64,000 nt of DNA from Petrosia ficiformis (lineage: Eukaryota; Porifera; Demospongiae; Haplosclerida; Petrosiidae): assembly GCA_947044365.1 (NCBI GenBank), contig OX345643.1, positions 4,854,001 through 4,918,000 of the forward strand, in the 5' to 3' direction. The position numbers and the translations under genes were made by a program. A model generated the notes under the pieces. That model was not told the origin of the DNA, searched no databases, and saw only the letters and a list, made by a program, of their open reading frames with translations. This document shows positions 1 to 8,334 of this stretch, one piece after another (position 1 is the first letter of the stretch; the number at the start of each line of letters is the position of its first letter).

Positions 1-957
1 AACCTTCCAGTACACCAGCATACAACTGGTACCCTTGGAAACTTTCATTGCCCGAATATGTTTATTAGGTTCACAAAAAAGAGCCCCGACTAATGTTTCA
101 AACCTCTTTATGACCACGTTATCCCAGATATCTGCAAGCCTTAATTTAATCACTTTACCCCTTCCAGGTAGCTCACCTGTTAATTTTTCACTTAGATCTT
201 TCATGGAGGTAGACTCTTTGAATTGCTGTAGGTCACTTTTGTACTTCTCAAACATGTCTTTGAGGTGTTTTACACCTCCAAGAAAACATTCTACTAAATC
301 TTCTAAGAGATAGTAGTAGAGAAAACTACAGCGCTTGCACACTCTCTTATATACATTATCTAAAGTAGCTTTTTCTGATGAAAATGGTTTTAATTTGCGT
401 TGTCTGTATAAAAATTGTTGCAACAGGTTAAGTGAAATGGATTGCTCTTGTAGAACATTTTTTGTTTCTGTTTCCAGCATGGAATATTGCGCATAAAGAC
501 GATCAAAATCTCTAACAGTTGTTGTTTCTCCTTGTATTGTTTCATACACTGGAGATAACGATGTGTTGCGGGCCGCATCAAGGATACCACTAGCTGAATT
601 ATATTCTAGGTCTTCAATATCGCTGGGAGTGCCTTCGCGATTGTCATCCTTTTGAGTACTTAAAAGTTGTTCAAATAAATTACAATACTTATCTCTTATC
701 TGACCTGCATGATTATGATCTCCAATCTTTTCAAAAGCTCCAGCAATATCCTTCCAACATGGCTTTTTGTTCTTTTCATAACATATAAATAGTTCAGTTA
801 CGCAGCGATTAGTTCCTTGACAACTGTATTGATTTTCAATCCTTTTTAGATCATCGTGGGCTAAGTTGAGATGAACACCCAGAGAAAACCATTGTGGCTC
901 CTTACCAACCTCCTCCACAAATTTACTGAGTGTTGGAACAGGAGTTAGATCAGACAT
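1..957 (-). CDS. Death-fold/ankyrin protein, paralogue 1 (5' part only, runs off left edge)
   Basis: The frame is open for 319 codons from the ATG at 957 to base 1, so the gene continues leftwards. The protein begins MSDLTPVPTLSKFVEEVGKE and matches the first 319 residues of the 8335-16209 gene almost residue for residue. Residues about 10-96 form a Death-like fold (LGVHLNLAHDDLKRIE near the start, HAGQIRDKY near its end). After an acidic linker comes a helical module of unknown function containing LLQQFLYRQRKLKPF and IWDNVVIKRFETLV. The ankyrin repeats expected after residue 365 lie outside the window. Upstream on the minus strand, a GTAAAA donor (exon edge 1028) and an AG acceptor (exon edge 964) give a 63-bp 5'UTR intron at 965-1027, conserved in the second paralogue. 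Likely a cytosolic scaffold in innate signalling; that role is inferred from domains only. Confidence 0.85.
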   Translation of the reverse strand, partial: MSDLTPVPTLSKFVEEVGKEPQWFSLGVHLNLAHDDLKRIENQYSCQGTNRCVTELFICYEKNKKPCWKDIAGAFEKIGDHNHAGQIRDKYCNLFEQLLSTQKDDNREGTPSDIEDLEYNSASGILDAARNTSLSPVYETIQGETTTVRDFDRLYAQYSMLETETKNVLQEQSISLNLLQQFLYRQRKLKPFSSEKATLDNVYKRVCKRCSFLYYYLLEDLVECFLGGVKHLKDMFEKYKSDLQQFKESTSMKDLSEKLTGELPGRGKVIKLRLADIWDNVVIKRFETLVGALFCEPNKHIRAMKVSKGTSCMLVYWKV

Positions 958-2222
958 AGTAGTACTGTTAGAGCTACGTTAAAAAAAGACTAAAATATAT
1001 AAAGATAATACAATAAGTTTATTTTACCTTTTGGCAGTGTCAGAGCTGGCAGGAAATGCTTTGCATACCCCAACCATTTAAGGCTTTAACTTAAATTTAA
1101 TTATTAAAAATTATATTGGATCCTGACATCCTATAATTATTTATTATTATTATTATTATTATTATCTTGATATCCTAATTATTTTGCAGTGTTAGTAATA
1201 ACATACATTACTAATTTATTGGTTAGTTAGTATACTTACTAGACTACAGTTGCAGGGGCGTAGCAATCAAGGTTCGTTCGGCCATAAAATAGGTGTGGCC
1301 AAAACCCAGGAAGCTCGAAGTGGGTGTTGTTTATAAATATAATTTTATATAATTATATATATTATATATAAAATACCTATATATATATATATTTTTAAGC
1401 AGACTTATTTGACAGATAGCACCTGTTAAGTTACTAGTGTATCAGTCTGTCAACCTGCCTCCTGTGAACTTTGTAGGTGTTTAATACTGTACAACCATAG
1501 CATAACCAAATTATCACACACTTTACATATGTCTAGATGTAATGGGTATGGTTAATTTTAAAGCCACACCCTAATAGTACTCTAAAAATTGGTCCGGCCA
1601 AAACCGTAGCAGCCGTAGTGCCTGCTATGCATCTGAATTGCAACTTGCAAGGAATAGTAGAAAATGTAATTTAATTGGTCAGGCATGTTGTTATGACTAC
1701 ATGGTGACATACATGTACTTGTACTAATTGTAATTTCCTTATCATGTATAATATGTACAAAGAAGCAGAACAAATATTTTAATTAAATCATTTTAGGTTT
1801 CCGATCCTTTTTTGTGCATCTAATATGAGATATTATAGACATGATACTTCATTATAATTGGTACAAGTATGTTATCATGCAGTCATAACAACTTGTATGA
1901 CTAATTAAATTATAATTTACACTGTACTACATTTGCTTTTTACAGTGTACACTTACAGAATAGGAGCCTCCTACTCACAATCTGTTATTTACTATGTACA
2001 GTGATATCATACATTGGTAATAGGTCCAAGCAAATTAAGCCAGCTGACTCAAGAATGATCTCCATAATAAATTTTGTAATGCCAGCATAAAAATGGAATG
2101 TATTATAAAAATTGAACATGATATAATAATTATTATAAAAATTGAACATGATGCATTATAAAAATGAATGTGTTATATAAATTTATAGGGTAGTGTTGAT
2201 TGACTGATGATTAGGAATAATA
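958..2222. other. Intergenic: 5'UTR/promoter side of paralogue 1
   Basis: No coding frame. The minus strand carries the probable non-coding first exon of the Death-ankyrin gene, ending at the donor at 1028 (CCAAAAG/GTAAAA). The rest is AT-rich with an ATT run near 1139-1163 and an AT run near 1365-1395. Stretches at 1650-2040 match 16440-16830, so this is duplicated flank rather than unique promoter. Confidence 0.6.
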
Positions 2223-2384
2223 CTAATAAGAGTGAAATGCTGTTTCTGATTTACACATTTCAATTTGTTTGTAAGTATGAATGAGAAGAGAAGGGAAACG
2301 AGATGTGAAATATAATACAAACTCCTCAGGAATGGATCCTAAACTATGTCTCAGGTTCTCTGGAAGTTCACGATAATGATGTTT
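2223..2384 (-). pseudogene. Copy of IRE1 last exon (RNase domain C-terminus), block A
   Basis: On the minus strand a TTTTCAG acceptor is followed by an open frame, [18 protein letters not shown]..., ending HSY and a TAG stop. It matches the last exon of the intact IRE1 gene at 28452-28619, differing mainly in the final residues. It includes the histidine pair of the RNase active site. The frame is fully open here, but the kinase copies of the same block are broken, so I call it a pseudogene fragment. It could be an alternative terminal exon if spliced. Confidence 0.8.
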
Positions 2385-2664
2385 CTGAAAACTGATATAG
2401 AAAATAATAAATCTCATTAGTTTAAGATATGTTATAAAATAATAAAACATTAAAAAATATATAGGCATTTCTTAATAAGGAAGACTTTCCTTTTTATTAC
2501 TGGGACCACCCAACAGTATCATCTGTCACAAAATGGTGGCATTGCTCAGCCTCCTTCTAAATTACATCTTGTCTTTAAAGCACTCAAGTTGCATTCACAT
2601 TTGGTACAAAAAGGGCAGCATTACACGTACTTAAAAGCAAGAAGTTCTACATGTATAGTAATAT

Positions 2665-2856
2665 CTTATGTCTACTTTTAATTGTGTGTACTAATATTAA
2701 TGTAATAATTGCTAAAGCTAAAGATATATTTTGTGATCATTTTATTTGATTAGATTATTAGGTGTGGGTCCAAACTCACTAATATTAATGCATGCTAAAT
2801 ATGAGCATTTAAAAACCGTTAAATTTAGTGGATGCAATTAATAGTAAACTTAACGT
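2665..2856. mobile_element. MITE-like repeat, TTAAGYCTACTTTTAATTG family
   Basis: A short non-coding element whose left end (tctacttttaattgtgtgta) is an imperfect inverted match to its right end (gatgcaattaatagtaaact). Related copies lie at 17758-17972, 46612-46940 and 48358-48586. This copy and the 17758 copy are part of the segmental duplication. Confidence 0.5.
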
Positions 2857-2901
2857 ATATACATGTATGATACAAAATCTCATTTTCAATATAAAACTTA
2901 C

Positions 2902-3088
2902 CACTCTAGTGTGATCCTGGAATTTCTGGAGTGATACCAGATGAAGCTGTGAAGTATCCTTGACCAGTTGGTAGCTTACAACAAAGTCACAAATCTGATA
3001 TGATAGCCTTGATCACTTCTGATGAACACAGGTCACAGGTCACAGGTCACAGGTAATGAGAACATTTTTAGGTTTGAGTCTCTGTATA
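2902..3088 (-). pseudogene. Decayed copy of IRE1 kinase exon 18 (block A, first)
   Basis: Flanked by a TCAG acceptor and a GTAAGT donor like the real exon 18 at 32630-32820. The HRD/DFG region is scrambled by substitutions and by a short repeat, cacaggt, reiterated near 3034-3053. No kinase frame survives. Confidence 0.65.
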
Positions 3089-3498
3089 CTGAGAAAATGA
3101 AAAACGGCTGATAATATTATTATTTTAGTTCTATTAGTTATTAGCAATTCACATTAATACAGCTGATACTGTACATGTAGCCATGTACAATATGAATTTT
3201 GTACACATATTCAATTCTCCTATTATATAGCCTATCACATCTTAGCTATAACTATCATATGGCTGAACTGGGACTGGTTGTTCTTTGTAGAGACAGATGC
3301 ATGTGTATAAAATGTCTGTTTCCCATGGTGGGGCATGCAATTATCTGCTATCTGGATTATTACTATATCAGTACATCACTACTATAATGTCCTACTGACT
3401 ATAATTAATTATTATTGGTAGCAATGAGTTATAGCTAGCCTAATATTAGGGAGGTTGTATATGTACATGGAAACATTCAAAATACATTAGTCACTCAC

Positions 3499-3565
3499 TT
3501 TATTACAGTATCACATTCTGTATCCATCTTGATAGCTATAACAGGAGATCCCATGATATCTAAAG
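3499..3565 (-). pseudogene. Fragment resembling IRE1 exon 9 donor end
   Basis: The stretch begins at a GTGAGT donor (minus strand) and resembles the 3' end of IRE1 exon 9 (38251 onwards): cattacagtatc, tgtatccatcttgatagc. Similar fragments occur at 18631, 19118 and 22640. No useful frame remains. Confidence 0.5.
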
Positions 3566-3839
3566 TTAGCTACTCATTCTTCTAAGGTAGAATATTATTT
3601 TTGCTCGATGAATGATATTTTGTCACTTTCAAATAATTACGATTGATATTCATCCAAGCAAATGTGAAATAGATGACAATAACTTTAAATCGTACAACAG
3701 TTGTCCAGTTACTATGAGTCCTGTGTTGACCTTTTCGAAGAGCTAATAGAGAGAAATCCATTGGTAGATAAAGGTATAGGAACACTACTAACAATGACTT
3801 GTATTTTAACACTTGCAATTGCCTAAGCTAACAGAATAG

Positions 3840-4035
3840 TACTATACGTACATGTACAGTAAATGTGCATGTGCATGTACATGTTATTGTACATGTACAT
3901 GTATTAATACTATACATACATGTACAGTATATGTGCATATGCACGTACATGTACATGTGCGTACTTGTACATATACATGTATAGTACTTTATGTACATGT
4001 ACAGTATGCGTGCATGTGTATGTACATGAAAATTC
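3840..4035. repeat. TACATGTA-rich palindromic tract
   Basis: Dense reiteration of the self-complementary words tacatgtac and gtacatgtac. Short frames through it are cysteine/threonine/tyrosine-rich on both strands and are not genes. Confidence 0.8.
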
Positions 4036-4154
4036 ATGTGTCTAGCATGCTAGCAAAAGGTGCAAACAAACACACACACAACAAACAAACAAGCAGCCAC
4101 AATGGCTTAGAAAAATAATCAGCCACAATGGCTTGTAAATGTAACTGTATAAAG

Positions 4155-4345
4155 AAAGAAAGACACCTGAGGCAATGGAAAAAGGAAAATGAGAGTTGCC
4201 TCAGGTGGGATTCGAACCCATGACACTCTGTACTCCGGACAGATGCTCTACCAACTGAGCTACCAAGGCAGCTCAGCTGGCAGGGTCCGAATCAAACATC
4301 TCATATGCCTGTATGAACAGGCTAACTTGACACAAGGCATTAGGT
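4155..4345 (-). mobile_element. tRNA-derived SINE-like element, copy 1 (tRNA-like body 4197-4270)
   Basis: The minus strand of 4197-4270 folds as a 74-nt tRNA-like cloverleaf: TGCC...GGCA acceptor ends, A-box TAGCTCAGTTGGTAGAGC and B-box GGGTTCGAATCCC. The anticodon loop reads CCGGAGT, with C instead of the near-universal U33. A GAAA-rich stretch lies alongside. A near-identical copy lies 291 bp away. Together these argue for a SINE head or tRNA relic rather than a working tRNA. Confidence 0.7.
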
Positions 4346-4419
4346 GATGGCCGGGGTAATGAAACCACCAATGACACCAACACCAAACCTAAGCTTATAC
4401 ATGATGTTATTGGAGATGT

Positions 4420-4445
<26 letters not shown>

Positions 4446-4454
<9 letters not shown>

Positions 4455-4640
4455 CACCTGAGGCAATGGAAAATGGAAAATGAGAGTTGCCTCAGGTGGG
4501 ATTCGAACCCACGACACTCTGTACTTCGGACAGATGCTCTACCAACTGAGCTACCAAGACAGCTCAGCTGGCAGGGTCCGAATCAAACATCTCATATGCC
4601 TGTATGAACAGGCTAACTTGACATGTACATGTAACATTTG
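4446..4640 (-). mobile_element. tRNA-derived SINE-like element, copy 2 (tRNA-like body 4488-4561)
   Basis: Second tRNA-like body with the same A and B boxes and loop CCGAAGT. The acceptor stem has an extra mismatch (TGTC against GGCA). A (GAAA)n run at about 4423-4455 separates the copies, as expected if they duplicated through their simple-repeat tails. Confidence 0.7.
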
Positions 4641-5130
4641 TTATAGTACCAGTATGTTTTAATTGAGATATGTATATATAACAAGCACATGTACATGTAT
4701 ACATGGTATATACATGTACATGACACAATTAAGGTCAATAATAATAGGGTACATGTAGTAGAACAATGAATTATGAATCAACTCGTCAAACTGGGTCATG
4801 GGGCAGTAATAGTATTTTGATCACCTAGTGACTATTCTACTGATACACTTTAGATAGAATAGTGAAACTATCTGTAAGGTTTTGCAAGTGTTGAGTTGAG
4901 TGTTTTTGAGGTTTGAGGCTCAATGTCAATTTTCATTTCCCCTACTCAATGCTTGCGTGTGTAATGATTTGATATACATGTACATGATTAGAAAAATTAC
5001 TTATAATAACAATTTGGATTTTTGGTCTGCGATCAGTAATCAATGTTCCACATTTTATACTGATAATCTACACACACAGTAATATAAATTATATATAATA
5101 CATAAATCTCATTTTCAATACAAGACTTAC

Positions 5131-5287
5131 CACTCTAATGTGATCCTGGAGTGATACCAGACTGAGCTGTGAAGTATCCTTGAACAGCTGGAAGCTTACG
5201 ACAAAGTCACAAATCTGACATGAGAGCCTTGGTTACTTTTAATGACACTGGTCAGGAGAACATTTTGTGGTTTGATGTCTCTGTGTA
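5131..5287 (-). pseudogene. IRE1 kinase exon 18 copy with broken DFG (block A, second)
   Basis: Begins after a CTCAG acceptor with [13 protein letters not shown] intact, so the catalytic-loop HRD is readable. A frame shift follows, and a stop or lost frame falls at the place of DFG. It is 157 bp long against 191 bp in the real exon and ends at a GTAAGT donor. It cannot encode a working kinase. Confidence 0.8.
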
Positions 5288-5409
5288 CTGAGAAAATGAT
5301 AAACTAATGAACAATAGAATGTGTGTGATATGTGATATGTCTTTGTGTGTTAGTCTCATCCCCATACTACCATGTGTTTCTGGTTTGAGGACTATCCACA
5401 TTTACTAAC

Positions 5410-5500
5410 CTATTCCTAAATTATGAAGGTGACTCAGACCTGACATAGCTTGATATATTATTCTATTGCTAATCTGTTGTAACTTGTGACCCTCGACATA
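5410..5500 (-). pseudogene. IRE1 kinase exon 17 copy, open frame (block A)
   Basis: Encodes YVEGHKLQQISNRIIYQ then AMSGLSHLHNLGI, matching IRE1 exon 17 (32936-33035) with an in-frame 9-bp deletion. It keeps the same splice phase, a CAG acceptor and a GTTAGT donor. The exon itself is intact, but it splices into the broken exon 18 copy next to it. Confidence 0.8.
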
Positions 5501-5599
5501 CTGAATGGATGATGGAGATACGTACATAGATACAAAGATACATGTAGGTAGATAGATAGATTGATAGACAGATAGATACATATGTAATGGATGCACATT

Positions 5600-5840
5600 A
5601 GTATCATCCCCAAACTGTCATGCCCCATGGTAAAAAACAGTCTTGTAACTTAGGCCAACATTCCTGCCGTGATTTCACCACACAATTAAGCAAAGATTCA
5701 AATGTTTGTAACACAACTACATGAAGGCTCAATGCATCAGGTGATAGGCACCTGATTAAAATATCACTGTGCCAGGAATGTTGGCCCAAGTTACCAGACT
5801 GTTTTTCGCCATGAGGCATGACAGTCTGGGGACGAGACTA
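5600..5840. mobile_element. MITE-like element with long terminal inverted repeats, copy 1
   Basis: The left arm (ccccaaactgtcatgcccca, then gtaacttaggccaacattcc) is the reverse complement of the right arm (ggaatgttggcccaagttac, then catgacagtctggggacg). Each arm is about 60-70 bp and nothing coding lies between. Copies also lie at 6536-6741 and 21080-21318. Confidence 0.75.
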
Positions 5841-5971
5841 AATGCACATATACTCATAGAGTGGATTACAAACTCATCAAAATTTGTATTAGTGACATAT
5901 TCCATGAATACATGAACAGGTATATATGTAAGAATACACATGTGTATTCTTAAGAAGGATAAGAATATTTA

Positions 5972-6049
5972 CCTCTTTATCAGATCATTAATCCTGTAGA
6001 ATGATCCTATATAAAAATTCTCTTAACAGTTACAACTCTATAAGAACCT
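5972..6049 (-). pseudogene. Decayed copy of IRE1 exon 14 (kinase Lys exon)
   Basis: Bounded by a CAG acceptor and a GTAAAT donor, as in exon 14 at 34541-34613. A GTTGTAACTGTTAAGAG core recalls the VAVKR exon, but stops and indels destroy the frame. Confidence 0.6.
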
Positions 6050-6535
6050 CTGAATCATGAGAAATAGAATACAATTCATTTGTAAACACACACAAAAAAC
6101 AAGGAGGAATACAGGAGTGGGATGGGAAGGGAGGAACCAGCCTTCATGAGTCCCTGATTAACCACAGTTTACTGATCTACATAAAAATTAATACCAGTAT
6201 GATATTGATTAAAATAATGCAAAACAGAGCCCTTGTCTAGATACTTACGTAGTTGTGATTAATTTGTGATTACAGAGAGGGAAGGCTAGGAATATAACTA
6301 ATTTGAGATAACAGTATGAGATGTAATCAGTCAATTATCGTAACTTTTGAGATAAAATTTTGTAATAAAATTCTTGACTTAAATTTTTTTATTTGTATTC
6401 CATATATTCCAGCTATTCTCATTTACATGTACATATTCAAATGGAAGCTTATGAAGACATACAACTGTACATATGATCCATGTCTATATAGTAAGTCAAT
6501 TAGTATGTATTGTAATTGGATGTCATCAAAACTCT

Positions 6536-6741
6536 AGTCTCATCCCCAGACTGCCATGCCCCATGGTGATAAACAGTCTGGTAACTTTGGGCAACATTTC
6601 GTTCATTCGTCCAATCATCGTATCACATGATACAAGGTGACAACCACATAACTATGAGATCACTATACTAGGAATGTTGGCCAAAGTTACCAGACTATAC
6701 ATGTATTTTGTCATGGGGTGAGACAATCTGGGGAGAAGACT
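6536..6741. mobile_element. MITE-like element with long terminal inverted repeats, copy 2
   Basis: Same arms as the 5600-5840 element (ccccagactgccatgcccca on the left, tggggtgagacaatctgggg on the right). The equivalent place in block B has no such copy, so this insertion or the loss of a segment postdates the duplication. Confidence 0.7.
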
Positions 6742-6832
6742 ATTAATACTCATAAACTACTGCTGTAACTCTCCATCTTCACAGTGAGGTCTAATAAACT
6801 ACATCTCATCATAAGAGTATCATTATACTAAC

Positions 6833-6987
6833 TTGTTTTGTTGTGTGTCGTTCCATTCATACTACACTAGACATGTCACTGACCACATCTAATTTAGACT
6901 GAGTGAACACTGGACTCGGATTTAGATTCTCAGAATGGGAACCAGTTTTTTGAGATTTCAAAGGATGGAGTATCTATTAGTTGAAAC
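6833..6987 (-). pseudogene. Decayed copy of IRE1 exon 12 (cytosolic linker)
   Basis: Minus strand: TTTTTTCAG acceptor, then sequence like exon 12 at 35523-35691 (ACTGGTTCCCATTCT core), ending at an ACAAG/GTTAGT donor. A TGA stop occurs after about nine codons. Confidence 0.65.
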
Positions 6988-7090
6988 CTGAAAAAAAAAA
7001 ACACAGTAATACAGTATTAGTATACAAACAGATAATATTTAAACATTTCGATATAAAATTAAATATTTAAATTTCTGAAATATGTAGTAC

Positions 7091-7331
7091 CTGCACAGAT
7101 TCTTTGTATCCACCAGTAGTTACCATGGCAACAAGTACAGCAACAAGTGAAGCTATGAACAGGACAGTTGTCATCATAAGAACTATCACACCAACAGACA
7201 TGACTATCACACCACACTCCACTAGATATGTGGACATTTGACTCGGATTCAGTAATAGACTGATTCTTAGAATGGGAACCAGTCTTTGAGATTTTGGAGG
7301 ATGGAATATCTATTACATGTGTACGTGAAAC
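7091..7331 (-). pseudogene. IRE1-derived linker plus transmembrane exon copy (block A)
   Basis: The minus strand from 7331 starts like exon 12 (ISKTGSHSKNQSI). It then runs without an intron into a copy of the transmembrane exon (VGVIVLMMTTVLFIAS, then LVAVLVAMVTTGGYKESVQ) with a proper CAG/GTACTA donor at 7091. The two parts read in different frames, and their order is reversed relative to IRE1. The hydrophobic segment itself is open. It lies about 100 bp downstream of the Death-ankyrin gene tail, so it may be a captured membrane exon, or just debris. Confidence 0.65.
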
Positions 7332-7445
7332 CTGAAAACATTAAAAAAAATGTAAATAACATATAAACAAGTACAGTGCTAGACTGCTAGTATATAAACA
7401 GATATCAATACATACCATATTACATACCATATTACATGTACTACT

Positions 7446-8334
7446 AATCATTAGACGGTACTGATGAAGGGGCTTCAGAACCGGTAGATAATACTGTTGA
7501 ATGAACTTTAATTGGAACCAGTAGATAGTACTGATGAAAGGGCTTCAGAACCAGTAGATAGTACTGATGAAGGGGCTTCAGAACCAGTAGATAGTACTGA
7601 CGAAGGGGCTTCAGAACCAGTAGATAGTACTGATGCAGGAACTTCAGAATCAGTAGATAGTACTGACGAAGGGGCTTCAGAACCAGTAGATAGTACTGAC
7701 GAAGGGGCTTCAGAACCAGTAGATAGTACTGACGAAGGGGCTTCAGAACCAGTAGATAGTACTGATGCAGGAACTTCAGAATCAGTAGATAGTACTGACG
7801 AAGGGGCTTCAGAACCAGTAGATAGTACTGACGAAGGGGCTTCAGAACCAGTAGATAGTACTGATGCAGGAACTTCAGAATCAGTAGATAGTACTGACGA
7901 AGGGGCTTCAGAACCAGTAGATAGCACTGACGAAGGGGCTTCAGAACCAGTAGATAGTACTGATGCAGGAACTTTAGAATCAGTAGATAGTACTGATGAA
8001 GGGGCTTCAGAACCAGTAGATAGCACTGACGAAGGGGCTTCAGAACCAGTAGATAGTACTGACGAAGGGGCTTCAGAACCAGTAGATAGTACTGACGAAG
8101 GGGCTTCAGAACCAGTAGATAGTACTGATGCAGGAACTTCAGAATCAGTAGAGATGAAGGAGCTTTCAGAATCTATACATGAATCCACTACTGACTGAAG
8201 CTGGTGAGTATGGTATGTTGTTTTGATGTTCGTGTACACGAAATAATTCAACTATGTCTTGATGATGATTATAATGAGCAACATCAAGTGGTGTCATTCC
8301 ATTACTGTCCATTACATTAGGATCTGCACCTGCT
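7446..8334 (-). pseudogene. Out-of-frame C-terminal tail of Death-ankyrin paralogue 2
   Basis: This stretch matches the C-terminus of paralogue 3: one last ankyrin repeat (LLEAGADPNVMDSNG, LDVAHYNHHQDIVE), a short linker and a serine-rich tail. It is cut from the main frame by a one-base excess in an A run (fwd T run 8344-8350). A further indel near 8170-8200 shifts the frame again before the serine-rich repeats, which read openly from about 8251 to 7508. The final codons before the double stop near 7446 match those of paralogue 3 in yet another register. Either the gene is losing its tail or the assembly has indels here. Confidence 0.7.
7507..8155. repeat. 33-bp minisatellite, about 19 units, open on both strands
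   Basis: Unit on the minus strand encodes GSEAPSSVLST (11 residues). A variant unit DSEVPASVLST recurs every two to five units, giving a higher-order pattern. As 33 is a multiple of three and no unit contains a stop, a long frame is also open on the plus strand (EGASEPVDSTD repeats). The plus-strand frame is a by-product of the repeat. Confidence 0.9.

Noticed and set aside
4197..4561. Functional tRNA genes (anticodon GGA or GAA)
   Set aside because: C at position 33, acceptor mismatches in copy 2 and duplication with SINE-like flanks argue against working tRNAs.
7512..8198. 228-codon plus-strand frame (EGASEPVDSTD repeats)
   Set aside because: It is the complement of the 33-bp coding minisatellite. 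It is open only because unit length is a multiple of three and the units lack stops.
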